This document shows positions 1 through 11,869 of a stretch of DNA of 64,000 bases, piece by piece (within the stretch, counting starts at the first letter, position 1; each line of letters starts with the position of its first letter). A program made the translations under genes and the position numbers. This DNA is from Halichondria panicea (taxonomy: Eukaryota > Porifera > Demospongiae > Suberitida > Halichondriidae). The stretch covers positions 1,538,931-1,602,930 of the forward strand of contig NC_087386.1 of assembly GCF_963675165.1 (NCBI RefSeq), read 5' to 3'. Under the pieces are notes generated by a model. That model worked only from the letters and a program-made list of their open reading frames with translations, did not search any database and had not been told where the DNA came from.

Positions 1-1924
1 CCCCCAGCTGTCTCCACAGTGTTGCCAACCTTATTGCTACGACGTCTCCTATATAAATGTATACAGACAGAAATTTAGACTCTGCGATATAGCATTTTAT
101 GCATAAAATTATAATACAAGTACAATGGTCATGTAAATCACATGTATAGACCTATGTAGGTATATCAGCATAATTAAGGGACTTACCCACTGAATGTTGA
201 GGCATAGAAGGCTCCAAATATCTCCCAGGCAATTAAACACACCACAAGAGCCAAGTAAGCACACACCGTGATCAGGTGGGGAATACTGTACACACGTAAG
301 AGTCATGATACAGCCACCACTGACAGTTTAATTATACACATCTCTGTAACTTACTAGACCTCCGTGCTGCAAAACTTTTGGAGAGAGAGAGACTCTTCAC
401 GCAAGCTCTATATGATAATGATTTGCTAATGGTAATGTCCAGTGTATATGGAGATAAATCCCCTAATTACCTGGTCAGAACAACGTGTAGTGCCTCCAAT
501 GCGATATAGATCATAGCAAACGAACGATGTGAGCTGACACGAGAAAGTATGTTAGATTACATTGATACTGTGAAGCAAGTGCATGCACTTACAAACAGGC
601 TGAAAAATGTGACAGCTGCCATTGACGCCACTAGAACGGTCCAAAGAGCATTGATGACAAGCATGCTAAAAGGGGCACACAATAAGTACATTTAGTTGTC
701 ACATTTAAAGCTTACAGAATCACAGGAGCCATAGATTCCTTGTAAGGTGTGCACAGTGTGACTGCAAGGAGTGCTCCTAGCATTATCAGGATGGTGACAA
801 AACTCATAGCAACAGAAATCCAGTGCCTGCATGTAGAAACAATAACACAGCAAGTCACAGCCTTAACGCTTTGATAACGCTACAACAGTCGACCATGCAC
901 CCAGTATAAGTTCAATATACTTAACTTGGTAGTAAACTTTTAACCCATCACAAAAGAGATACAAATGCACCTGACATTGGACACTACAAATACTCTAGTA
1001 TTTGAACAACATAAATCTCTGGGGTTGAGAATTATAGTTATGTACCTGTACAGTTGATAGGTAAAGACGAACTGCATTGACTGTTGGACACCCAGAGCTG
1101 CACTCTCACTTGGCACTGTTTGGTTGACAAACGACCACAAATTGTCCCTGTACAGTTCCACACTAGCATCCATTGTGAACTCACTCCAGAGAATTATAGC
1201 CGAGCAAATTCTGAACACACAGAGGAAATATTTATAAAAGCAACATTTTTGAGTTGAGGCCAGACACCACTGACAGCAGAATGCAGGAGATCAAAACCTA
1301 CGTGCCAAGCTAAGTAAAGGTGTACCCTAACATTTAACTCAATCACACAATTATAATTTTTTAATGGATGGCTACAAGACTACTTCCAAAGCTTCACATG
1401 ATAATTCCTATTAGCAACCAGGAGAGTATTCCGAAGAACACTTTGCAACCAAATTGCTTCTTTTCGTATCTTTGAGCTGAGCAGAGGCAGGCCAGACAGC
1501 ACTGACAGCAGAAGGTGGACAGGAGGAGAGTCAGGAACGCCAACAACACGAGAACACACCAGAACAATGGGTCCTGTGAACGCAGAGACACAATACACAC
1601 ATTAGTAACACATGTTAACACGCAATCAAGTCGCTTTGTTCATGCATGCACCTGCAAAAAATGAGATTGTCATCAAAATTAATGAACGTATGATTGCCTC
1701 TAGCTTTGACTACTAGCTTTATAGTGGAAATCAACTCTTACCAGTAAAGCATTCAAGCTAGCAGATGTAACAAGCACAGTCTGACCATCAGCATTAGTAA
1801 CCTCTAGTCTGTTACTAATAGTGGGAAGGAGGTAAAAGAAGCCTCCATTTGTCCTGATATCCTCAGGGTCAAACACAAAGCCACTCTGCTGGTATAGCAC
1901 ACTGTCACACTCTAGCTCTTCCAT
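1..1924 (-). CDS. Multi-pass membrane protein, unidentified (3' end outside window)
   Basis: Eight exons can be phased on the minus strand: 1742-1924, 1398-1573, 1046-1210, 716-826, 561-665, 471-533, about 187-285 and 1-48, with GT-AG borders. The start is ATG at 1924 (MEELECDSVL...). A soluble N-terminus of about 60 residues without a signal peptide is followed by roughly six hydrophobic spans: around FWCVLVLLAFLTLLL, ILSWLLIGIIIICSAIIL, WISVAMSFVTILIMLGALL, ALWTVLVASMAAVTFF, YIALEALHVVL and HLITVCAYLALVVCLIAW. A basic stretch (GRRRSNK) then begins what looks like a cytosolic tail at the window edge. The first span ends in a cysteine cluster (CCQCCLACLC), a possible palmitoylation site. I do not recognise the family. 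The donor at 560/561 was chosen because it keeps the hydrophobic frame open; a GTAAGT 32 bp earlier in the gene is an alternative. Confidence 0.6.
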
Positions 1925-2107
1925 AGTGCTTGCTTGCAATGGCTGTAATCAGTGGCTAAGAATAGCTAGCCTATAGCTAGCTATGTCTAGTTATGATTCC
2001 TACAGATTATTGAGCCCCACCCCCTTAGACTATGCTGTAGCTAATGTGACGTAATTATTAATAATTATATTCATAGGCAAAACAAAAAGTGCTAAAAAAA
2101 CAACTGT

Positions 2108-4279
2108 TCAATTAACAGAAATGGTTTTCTTTGATGCAAACTTATGCTGGATATCTTCAAGGTTCTTTCCTTTTGTTTCATAAACAAACACGACCACAAA
2201 CACGATTGCAGCCACATTAAAAATCGAGAAAGTCCACCACGCAAACCACGGATTAACAATTTTGGCATAGTCCAGATAAAATCCTGCCACAATGGCTGCC
2301 GTTCCCCAATTTACAAAAGTAGCTATCCCACTTCCAAATCCACGAACTCTCAGCGGAATCAACTCAGCTAGCAATACCCACGGCACAGGTCCCCAACCAA
2401 TCGAGAACGAAGCAATGAAGAACATCAAACTCACTATAGCCATCGGAGCTAAGTACGTATTACATTCTCCTTCAGCATTGTCAGATAGTAATGTAGTGTT
2501 AGAGCATAGCGAAGATCTTGTGACGTAGAAAGATGTTCCTAAAAGGACAGTTCCGATAAGCATGCCAATTCCACTAACGATTAGCAGCGTTTTTCTGCCG
2601 ATGCGGTCCACAATGAAGGCAGCGATGATGGTGAACACGATCCCTACAGCACCAACTGCATACGCTGAAGTAAGTCGATAATTCTCCACGTGTGCTTCCT
2701 TGAAAATCAAAGCAGAGTAAGCAGTGCTGGCATTAAGGCCCCCAATCTGCTGGAAAAACATCACTGTACAGATTATCAGAAGGGGCAGTAGTATTGGCTT
2801 CTTTCTCAGTTCCAAGAGAGCTTGGGTAGTTGTCAACCGAGGATATTTGGCACTTTCAGTTTCAATTGTGATTAGTTCGTTATCAATCTCGTATTTGGGA
2901 CCTCTCAGAAATTTGAGGGCTTTAATGGCTTCTGCTCTTTGATTCTGGGCTAGAAGCCATCTTGGAGAGTCGTACAGAAATAACATTAACAGTTCAAACA
3001 GAGCTACAATCCCGATCAGGATAAGAGATGAATTATAGTAGTGGAAATCTTCAATGGAGCTCAACAAGTATATCAACAATATTCCCATCCGTAGGAATAC
3101 TTGCGTGAAAAAGCTAAAGACACCTCTTAACTTTTTAGAAGAAATTTCTGCCAGATATACCTGCAGTGGGTATAATTTTATGAGGAGCCCAATTTAAGAC
3201 ATCCAGATGTGACACACAATTGTAAGCTATGCCCTACCATAAAATAGAACATTCTAATTAAACACATGCATTAGTAAATCCCTCACTCACTGGTGTAGCC
3301 AGACAAGACCCTCCCAGACCCACTCCAGTACTCAGTCGTCCTACAAGAGTCACAGTCTTGAAGGCCACAGGGTGGGGGATGATGGTAGCACACACCATCA
3401 TGAGGTAGCCAATAAGGTAGGGAAGTCCCACTAGCATCAGAGCTGCCTTTCTCCCTGCATGGTCTGCAATCCAACCAGCCAATGGAGCACCAAGGAGAGC
3501 TCCAATGGGAGCCAAAGCCTGCACGCAACATTGATTATGATACACACATTACAATGTATTACAAGTTTCAAAAATGATTGTCCAGAAATTAATTATACTG
3601 ACAATCCACAAGCTTATAACTAGTGTTGCAAGCTGCGCTGTGCTAACTCCTCTCGCCATGTTTTGCTTTCGCTCAAAAATATTAGAGTGTTAGAAGAAAG
3701 TGGTATAATTATCTATCTAGAAGAAAAGACTTGTGTACATGCATATGGTATCTTTGTAGTGTTTGTTATGATTGGAATACACAGACACACACACAGGCAC
3801 ACAGACAGGCACACAGACAGACATACACACAGTCAGCTTTACCGTATCCCTCGTGCGGCTATGCCTCGAGGCATAGTTATGAGCGACTAACACCAGTTAA
3901 ACAGGAGAATTTTAGCGGTATTAATTTATATGCTGATTACACAACTCGTTAATTTGTATCCAAGAAAGCTTTAAGAGCTCACCCCAAATACATCTGAGAG
4001 AACACTGTCAAACTTGAAATCTTTTCTCGGTTCCAAGTCGGTGAGGTCCAGCAGAGCCCCTGAGGGAAACGCGAGGGTACACCCCACTAGAAGAGCAGGG
4101 AGAGAAGATATCGCAGCAGACACAAACACTGCCCAAATACGCTCACGAATTGCGCTCGTTATCTGTGTAGATCCTGATTTATCCATGGGAGAAGGGACCT
4201 CATTTGACCATAACGACCCATACTTGGATCTGCTGTTGTCAGGCTCAAGGGAGTTCCCCGGCTTGCTGTCAGACTGCAT
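2108..4279 (-). CDS. GLUT/SLC2-type facilitative sugar transporter, copy 1
   Basis: Three coding exons, all phase 0: 3983-4279, 3291-3518 and 2108-3160, giving 525 aa. ATG at 4279 directly follows a splice-acceptor-like sequence, so a 5' UTR exon lies upstream. It is a 12-span major facilitator protein of the sugar porter family. Visible signatures are DHAGRK in the loop after span 2, PVYLAEIS at the exon 2/3 join, YDSPRWLL after span 6, QQIGGLNASTAYS in span 7, DRIGRKTLL, GWGPVPWVLLAELIPLRVRG in span 10 and YETKGKNLEDI at the C-terminus. A hydrophilic N-terminus of about 45 residues precedes span 1. Expected role is uniport of hexose or a related sugar at the plasma or vacuolar membrane; the substrate cannot be read from sequence. 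It lies head to tail with a near-identical copy. Confidence 0.9.
3615..3895. repeat. Interspersed repeat fragment ending in CA-rich tract and CTCGAGGCAT terminus
   Basis: This lies in intron 1 of the first sugar transporter. Its start (TAACTAGTGTTGCAAGC) and its end (CCCTCGTGCGGCTATGCC) match the start and end of a longer copy at 42145-42972, with most of the middle missing. A CA/GACA microsatellite at 3776-3832 precedes the end. Transposon class is unknown. Confidence 0.55.
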
Positions 4280-4488
4280 TCCTGAGAAAAATGTTGAGAA
4301 TGAGTGCAAGAACAATGAATACATTTGAGCATGTACATGTACCTGTATCTAATGGCAAGGGGGGAGGTGAACATTCAGTTCCAGTAGCTAGTTTCCACTC
4401 AGCACTCTCGTCTCTAGTCTGGCCACGCCCTCCCCAAACTTTGTTGAAAAGAGGCTGGAATTCGAGACTACCCTTCTATGCTGCATGC

Positions 4489-4544
4489 TAGCCTCGATTT
4501 CAGACCGCAGGGAAGTGTTGTTGAAGGGGCTGGAGTCGAGGCTA
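4489..4544. repeat. Tiny inverted-repeat unit with TAGCCTCGA termini
   Basis: Fifty-six bases bounded by TAGCCTCGA and TCGAGGCTA, between the two transporters. The terminal nonamers equal those of the large transposon at 54081-59429, so it could be a much-deleted relative. The match is short and chance is not excluded. Confidence 0.3.
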
Positions 4545-4635
4545 TTATTACCGGTATGCTTGCATATTCATAATTATAATTATTCATAGGCAAAATAATG
4601 CAGACTTGATACAAAAAGTGCTGAAAAATAACTGT

Positions 4636-6527
4636 TCAACGAACAGCAACGATTTTCTTTGAAGCAAACTTATGCTGGATATCTTCAAGGTTCTTTCCTT
4701 TTGTTTCATAAACAAACACGACCACAAACACAATTGCAGCCACATTAAAAATCGAGAAAGTCCACCACGCAAACCACGGATTAACAATTTTGGCATAGTC
4801 CAGATAAAATCCTGTCACAATGGCTGCGGCTCCCCAATTTACAAAAGTAGCTATTCCACTTCCAACTCCACGAACTCTCAGCGGAATCAACTCAGCTAGC
4901 AATACCCACGGCACAGGTCCCCAACCAATCGAGAACGAAGCAATGAAGAAAATCAAACTCGCTATAGCCATCGGAGCTAAGTACGTATTACATTCTTCTT
5001 CAGCATTGTCAGATAGTAATGTAGTGTTAGAGCATAGCGAAGATCTTGTGACATAGAAAAATGTTCCTAAAAGGACAGTTCCAATAAGCATGCCTATTCC
5101 ACTAACGATTAATAGCGTTTTTCTGCCGATGAGATCCACTATAAAGACAGCTATGATGGTGAACACGATCCCTACAACACCAACTGCATACGCTGAAGTA
5201 AGTCGATAATTCTCCACGTGTGCTTCTTTGAAAATCAAAGCAGAGTAAGCAGTGCTGGCATTAAGGCCCCCAATCTGCTGGAAAAACATCACTGTACAGA
5301 TTATCAGAAGGGGCAGTAGTATTGGCTTCTTTCTCAGTTCCAAGAGAGCTTGGGTAGTTGTCAACCGAGGGTATTTGGCACTTTCCATTTCAATCGTGGT
5401 TAATTCGTTGCCAATCTCGTATTTAGGACCTCGCAGAAATTTTAGGGCTTTAATGGCTTCTGCTCTTTGATTCTGAGCTAGAAGCCATCTTGGAGTGTCG
5501 TACAGAAACAACATTAACAATTCAAACAGAGCTACGATCCCGATCAGGATAAGAGATGAATTATAGTAGTGGAAATCTTCAATAGAGCCCAACAAGTATA
5601 TCAACAATATTCCCGTCGATAGGAATACTTGCGTGAACGAGCTAAAGACACCTCTTAATTTGTTTGAAGAAATTTCTGCCAGGTATACCTGCAGTAAGTA
5701 TAATCATGGTACAATAAAAGCTCCTAGGAATAACCTAATATTCGTGGAATCATTAAGTTCAGCTATATAATTGATGTGATATGCCATAAAAATTAAACAC
5801 ATAAATTGGAAAACAAAATCCCTCGCTCACTGGTGTAGCCAGACAAGACCATCCCAGACCCACTCCAGTAATCAGTCGTCCTACAAGAGTCACAGTCTTG
5901 AAGGCCACAGGGTGGGGGATGATGGTAGCACACACCATCATGAGGTAGCCAATAAGGTAGGGAAGTCCCACTAGCATCAGAGCTGCCTTTCTCCCTGCAT
6001 GGTCTGCAATCCAACCAGCCAATGGAGCACCAAGGAGAGCTCCAATGGGAGCCAAAGCCTGCACGCATTACAATGGATTACATTGATTATGATTGTCACT
6101 GGAATATTATGCTGACAATCCATCCATTAATTATGAGCGACTGACACCTATTAATTAAAGAAGTTTATAACAGCGTTAGCCTTTATACAACTCGTTAATT
6201 ATACAACTCGTTAATTGCAAGACAAGTCACCCCAAATATATCTGAGAGAACACTGTTAAACTTGAAGTCCTTCCTCGGTTCCAAGTCGGTGAGGTCCAGC
6301 AGAGCCCCTGAGGGGAATGCGAGGGTACACCCCACTAGAAGAGCAGGGAGAGAAGATATCGCAGCAGACACAAACACTGCCCAAATACGCTCACGAATTA
6401 GGCTCGTTATCGGTGTAGATCCTGATTTATGCATGGGAGAAGGGATCTCATTCGACCATGACGACCCATACTTGGATTTGCTATTGTCTGGCTCAAGGGA
6501 GTTCCCCGACTTGCTGTCAGACTGCAT
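4636..6527 (-). CDS. GLUT/SLC2-type facilitative sugar transporter, copy 2
   Basis: Exons 6231-6527, 5831-6058 and 4636-5688, with exactly the exon lengths (297, 228 and 1053 bp) and phases of copy 1, give 525 aa. The same sugar-porter signatures are present: DHAGRK, PVYLAEIS, YDTPRWLL, QQIGGLNAS, GRKTLL, GPVPWVLLAELIPL and YETKGK. Differences from copy 1 are scattered substitutions (for example DRIGRK to DLIGRK, and a C-terminus ending KKIVAVR instead of KKTISVN). Introns have diverged: intron 2 is about 142 bp here, and intron 1 lacks the repeat that copy 1 carries. Both copies look functional, so this is a fairly recent tandem duplication under constraint. Confidence 0.9.
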
Positions 6528-6939
6528 TTCTGGTGGAAAGAATGAGTGCAGAACAATATTCAGGAGCAAGTAGCTGTATCTGATGGTAACTTGGAGGGGG
6601 CAGGTGAACAATCAGTTCCAGCAACTCATACCCTTATACCATGTTATAGCCATTAGATTTGAACTCGACTCTCTAGCTAGTAGATGGGCGTGTGTTAGGT
6701 CACTAAAAGATAAATAGGCAACACCTTACGTTCTATTAAATAAAAATCGGCATGAAAAGGAGGCTTGTTCTATGGTCGCGGTCTGTAATCGAGGGTAGCT
6801 ACTGCGCATGTGTATGTTGACATTGGCAACGTACGCTCACTCTCCATCACTTTTTTGTGAACAGGAAAGCTTCATTCACTTGTCAAGATTTTTATCATTC
6901 AAGCTGATCTCTTTCAATTCTATTTCATCCCAAATCGCT
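6528..6939. other. Divergent intergenic region between transporter and paralogue A
   Basis: About 410 bp separate the transporter start (minus) from the next start (plus), so both promoters must lie here or in upstream UTR. The stretch at about 6786-6890 is similar to the region just upstream of paralogue B (about 8790-8890; both contain TTGACATTGGCAACGTACGC), marking a conserved promoter/5' UTR of the duplicated gene. No clear TATA box was identified. Confidence 0.5.
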
Positions 6940-8539
6940 ATGGCTGTCTTCTCAAAGCTGATAAGCTCCATCAAAAAGCATGAAAAAACCAAGAAACCAC
7001 AAACCACTTCGCAATCATGCAAAGTTGGTTCTTTCAAGCTCAATGGACTGAAAATCAAGGGAAAGGTAAATAATAATTATTACATTAGAATGCTATTATA
7101 ATGATTTACTAATCTTCATAGCTCCTGCTGCCCCTGGTAGTTATCCCAGACAGTCAACCAGCCATGGCTCTATTCAGAGCAGGAGGCTGTGAGAAGAGAA
7201 AGGGAAAATCTGTGGCTACCTTGAATTTTTCCAAAAAATGGATGTATCTTACCACCAAGAACCAGGAACAATCTGTAAAGGTATATTAGCTAACTGTGAA
7301 TAGTGAAATGTCTTCCTACAATTATAGATTTTGTTAAGTCATAATATACACACTTTGTCTTTTCAGAATTGTACCACCATCATTAAGTTTACCTATAAGA
7401 ACATTGTGTCTGTGGACATCACTGAGCGAAAGAATGAGGTGGCCATTGTTTGCAAGAGGCCTGTTGCGAGCAACTCTTATTGGTGTGTGTGCCTCAAGCT
7501 CAAAACTGCTAAAGGATTCCAAAACGGCAAAATATCCAAGAGCAGGAAAGTTACTGTGAGTATACAATAACCCACTGCTATCAATGCTATAGTAGCTACA
7601 ATTTCGTGCACATCATTCATTTGCATGTAGCTAACATCTTTTGTTACAGGGCAAAGAAGTCCAACAACTCCTACAACCTCAACTCAAAAAAACCAACTCA
7701 CGGCTACCACCAGCTGTTTGTGCTCCACCAAAGGTAACAATCAGTATTTAATATGCACTATAGGTGAAATACTTGCTGTTTTTTCCCTTGCATAGGATGA
7801 GCCTCTAGTTAGAAGAAGCTCTGTCTCAGAACTACATGTGAGTGAGCCTAAACAAGAAGATACAACAAGCTACAATGGTGCTACTGTATCGAGTGATGAG
7901 GTAGAGCCTATTGCTTCTCAAGAACTCGGAGAAACTAAACTGGAGCAACACAACCAGGAATTTGATACACTAGAGGTGTCTGATGCTGAACAAGAGAGTG
8001 CCTCGCAAGAACTTCACGAATCTGTAGAGGAGGAAAACAGTTGGGAAATATCGGATCCTGTGTCGATTCATGAATATGCCTCCTGCCCTAACATTTATAT
8101 GGAACCTTGTGAAGTTGATGGTGGGCCAACTGAGGATGAATGTGGGCCAAGCAAACGACATTTAAGTCCAGAGGTGACTTTGGCTAATGCTCTACAACTC
8201 AGCGATGAAGCCTACTACGACAGAAATCGCAATCGTTCCCACACTGGATACTTTCACTTTCAACAGACCCAGCAAACAGCTCAGCAAGCATCATCCTTCT
8301 CATATGTTCAGAGCCCCACCCCTGGCTACAACTATACAGCTCGGTACAGTAGCACTCCTATGAACTACTACTACAATGGCTACGGGTACCTAACCTACCA
8401 GTGGCAGCTCCAATACACTGTGTGCCCCCCAACTCCTGAATCAAGCTCCAGCACTGAACTTGATTTTGGTTTGTACCACTCTCCTGCTTTTTGCATTGTC
8501 AGCGAACAGTACGAGACCTCACCTCACATCTTGTGCTGA
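6940..8539 (+). CDS. Lineage-specific five-exon gene A, possible PTB/PH-like core
   Basis: Exons 6940-7065, 7122-7280, 7367-7555, 7650-7733 and 7796-8539 are all phase 0 and give about 433 aa. The N-terminus is basic (SKLISSIKKHEKTKKPQ). Residues from about 43 to 158 (from LLLPLVVIPDS to SYWCVCLKLKTAKGF) alternate hydrophobic and polar residues like a beta-rich PTB or PH fold, with IVSVDITERKNEVAIVC as the most PTB-like strand pair. This assignment is tentative. The long last exon is acidic, then Tyr/Gln/Ser rich (YNYTARYSS, MNYYYNGYGYL), and looks disordered with many tyrosines, as in a signalling adaptor. No signal peptide or membrane span is seen. A tandem paralogue follows 370 bp downstream. 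Confidence 0.7.
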
Positions 8540-8679
8540 CCAAAGCCAATCTTCCATGAACCCTCAGGATCCTCTTGATATTACTAATCAAGTAACAAGC
8601 AGCCACTAAAGACGTTATCAGTTTTTCCTCTCAAAGAATTTTTTGTCGCACAATGATTTTTTTGTAATATTATAATTGT

Positions 8680-8760
8680 GTGTGTGTGTGTCTAATTTTT
8701 GTAAGTATAATGGTAAATTAAACTGGTTGCTAAATAATTATTAATTTTGTAAGACACATT
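8680..8760. other. 3' flank of gene A with short GT tract
   Basis: An AT-rich 3' flank with a short GT repeat near 8680-8692. No gene is seen between 8540 and 8911 other than the upstream region of gene B. Confidence 0.4.
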
Positions 8761-8911
8761 ACACTAGCGGTTGTGCACTCTGTATTCGAGGGCCTCTACT
8801 GCGCATGCTCAGTATAATTATGTTGACATTGGCAACGTACGCTGAATGTCTCCATCACTTCTGTGAACAGTTTATGCTGATCACATTCAATTCTATTCAT
8901 CCCTAATCGCT

Positions 8912-10619
8912 ATGGCTGTCTTTTCAAAGCTGGTAAGATCCATCAACAAGCATGGAAAAACCAAGAAACCACAAACCATTTCACAATCATGCAAAGTTTG
9001 CTCTCTCATGCTCAATGGACTGAAAATCAAGGGAAAGGTACAATATAAAATAATTGCCTGGCTGATTTATTATTATTACTCCATAGCTTCTGCTCCCCTT
9101 GGTAGCTATCCCAGACAGTCAACCAGCCATGGCTCTGTTCAGAGCAGGAGGCTGTGAGAAGAGAAAGGGAAAATCTGTGGCTGCTTTGAAATTTTCTCAA
9201 AACTATGTGTTTCTCACCACCAAGAACCAGGAATCTGTCAAGGTATATTTTTAGCTATGTAGCTAGCTTAAAAGCTTAAAACCCTGTAAATTTACCTATC
9301 TCTGACATATTTTGTCCTCCACCATTATCAAGTTTGCCTATGAGAACATTGTGTCCGTGGACATCACTGAGCGAAAGAATGAGGTGGCCATTGTTTGCAA
9401 GAGGCCCGTTGAGAGCAACTCTTATTGGTGTGTGTGCCTCAAGCTCAAAACTGCTAAAGGATTCCAAAAAGGCAAACTATCCAAGAGCAGGAAAATTACT
9501 GTGAGTGCTATTATCACAATGCTTATAGTATATAGCTATATATAATTATTATGATTGTGTGAACATCATTTAGCTATCATGGTGCATATATATACTTTTG
9601 TTACAGGGCAAGGAAATCCAACAACTCTTACAACCTCTACTCTGTACCAGCTCACCGCTACGAACTGTTAGCGCTCCACCAAAGGTAATGTTACTGAATG
9701 CACATGTATACTAGGTGAAATATACTTGCTGGTTTCTTTTTTTATATAGGATGAGCTACTAGTCAGCAGAAGCTTCGTCTCTGACATTGCAGAGCTAAGT
9801 GAGTCTGAACAAGAAGACACAACAAACTACAATTATGCTACTGTATTGAGTGATGAAATAGAGCGTATAATTGCTTCTCAAGAAACTGAAGTGGAGCAAT
9901 ACAACCAGGAATTTGATTCACTAGAGGTGTATGATGCTGAACAAGAGAGTGCCTCACGAGAATTTCACGGATCCGAAAACACTTGGGAATTCTCGGATTA
10001 TAATACGGCGATTCTTAAATGTGCATCATGTCCCATCATTTATATGGAACCTTGTGAAGTTGATTGTGAGCCAACTGAGGATGAATATGGGCTAAGTAAA
10101 CGACATTTGAGTCAAGAGGTGACTTTGACTAATGCTCTACAACTCAGCGATGAAGCCTACTACGCCCGAAATTGGAATCTCTCTGCTGGATACTTCTATT
10201 TCGAACAGACCCAGCAAACAGCTCAGCAAGCATCCGCCTTCCCAATTGTTCAGAGCGCCACCCCTGGCTACAACTATACAGCTCAGTACAGTAGCACTGC
10301 TATGAACTACTACTACAATGCCTACCTAACCTGCCTGTGGCAGCTCCAATACACCTTGTGCCCCCCAACCCCCGAGGCAAGCTCCAGCACTGAACCAGAT
10401 GCTTGTGTTTGCATCAATTGTCTACAAGGCCGAGCATTCAAGCCCTCAGTCCTGGAAAGGAGCCCTGAGCTTGCTTTTGGTTTGGACCACTCTCCAGCCT
10501 TTTGCTTTGTCGGCGAACAGTACGAGACCTCACCTCACATCTTGTACACTGACCGAAAAGAGTCTCTCATGAACTCTCAGGCTCCTCTTGATATCAATGC
10601 AATTGAATCTGACTGCTAA
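8912..10619 (+). CDS. Lineage-specific five-exon gene B, tandem paralogue of A
   Basis: Exons 8912-9037, 9087-9242, 9333-9500, 9607-9684 and 9750-10619 are all phase 0 and give about 465 aa. Exon 1 and the central core are highly similar to gene A (MAVFSKL...GLKIKGK, then NIVSVDITERKNEVAIVC). The pyrimidine-AG acceptor used for exon 3 in gene A is not preserved here. The nearest usable AG is at 9331-9332, seven codons further in, and it keeps phase 0. The tail is longer than in A, with an inserted cysteine-containing segment (DACVCINCLQGRAFKPSV). Function is not recognised; a PTB-like adaptor is a weak suggestion. Confidence 0.68.
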
Positions 10620-10917
10620 TCACCATAATTAAATAATGAGCAGTCACTGCAATCAGTTTCTCTCCTCCTAAAAAGAACTTTTTTGCCCTAATCAATGTAT
10701 TTTTTGATAAAAATTAATGTTGTACAAGTACATCTTTTCACGCTGCGGGCGGATCCACCACGCTATGAACGCCGCAGAGACTCGTACCTCGAGGTATGTA
10801 TATGCAACTAAATTAAAGGGGAATTCCCTGTCTTTAGCAAAGGCGTGGCTTGCTGCATGTGTTTAGTTTTTCTTCCATATCCATCTCTAGCTATCTAGCT
10901 CTAGCTCTAGTACTGTC

Positions 10918-11832
10918 ATGACGTGCTACTTTGTGATCGTGGGCCACAATGACAACCCTCTCTTCGAGCTGGAGTACCCTCCAAGGCCAGCTGACCCCCC
11001 AAAGGTGAATCTTATAAACTACACATTGAACAGTTCAATGTTTGATTACCACCCTCTCCCCAGATTGACGATAAGCGTCACTTGAACCAGTTTGTGGCAC
11101 ACGCTGCTCTGGATTTGGTGGACGAGGCAAAATGGCAGTCGGGAAATCTGTGAGTAGAGGTAATAGGAAGTTCACATAATTATATATAATTAATATACCC
11201 AGTTAATTAAGAGAATTAATGTGATGTCACGCTAGAGGGTCGTTGGGAGTGTCCAATAGTTTAATACGCTTTGGAGCTCTATAATAATTATATTTTAATC
11301 TGCATGTGATGGGTGTTTTAAATCCTGTATAGGCATTTGAAGACTGTGGATAAATTCAACGACCTCACAGTCAACGGATTTGTAACAGCAAGCCGTATCC
11401 TGAGATTCTTATGCTGCTTTAATACATTATAAATGCACAAAATGGTTTATTTCTACTTGACCTGTTCTGTTCAGATATGAGGTTCTTGATTGTTCATGAC
11501 ACGAGCAAATCACAGGAATCTATGAAGAACTTCTTTCAAGAAGCATATGAACTGTTTGTTAAGGTAAATCTATACTAATTATACTCTCTATAATCTTACA
11601 CTTATGTCATCATTGCTTTAATTGTAGAATGTACTGGCCTGGCCTTATAATTCTATTTTCATTTCCATACTTAGCCATTATAACTAATGATGATTTTCAT
11701 TGTGGACACTTGACACTTACACACACACATACACAGGCGACACTGAATCCGTTCTACACACCTAACACACCGATAACTTCAAACAGCTTCAAAAAGAAAG
11801 CAAATGCATTAGCAAGAAAGTACCTAGCGTAA
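10918..11832 (+). CDS. TRAPPC2: Trafficking protein particle complex subunit 2 (sedlin)
   Basis: Five exons, 10918-11004, 11064-11149, 11333-11394, 11475-11563 and 11737-11832, encode 139 aa, against 140 in human TRAPPC2. The reading follows the family closely: [17 protein letters not shown], then [46 protein letters not shown], and [15 protein letters not shown]. Exon 3 must end at C|GTATCC (11394) so that the split His codon gives TASHMRF, matching the family's TAGHMRF. The protein is a longin-fold core subunit of TRAPP complexes, tethering ER-to-Golgi vesicles in the cytosol. Its stop lies 37 bp from the stop of the convergent BAG1 gene. Confidence 0.95.
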
Positions 11833-11869
11833 CAACTGAACAGACTTTAATTATCATGTTTTCTTGCTA

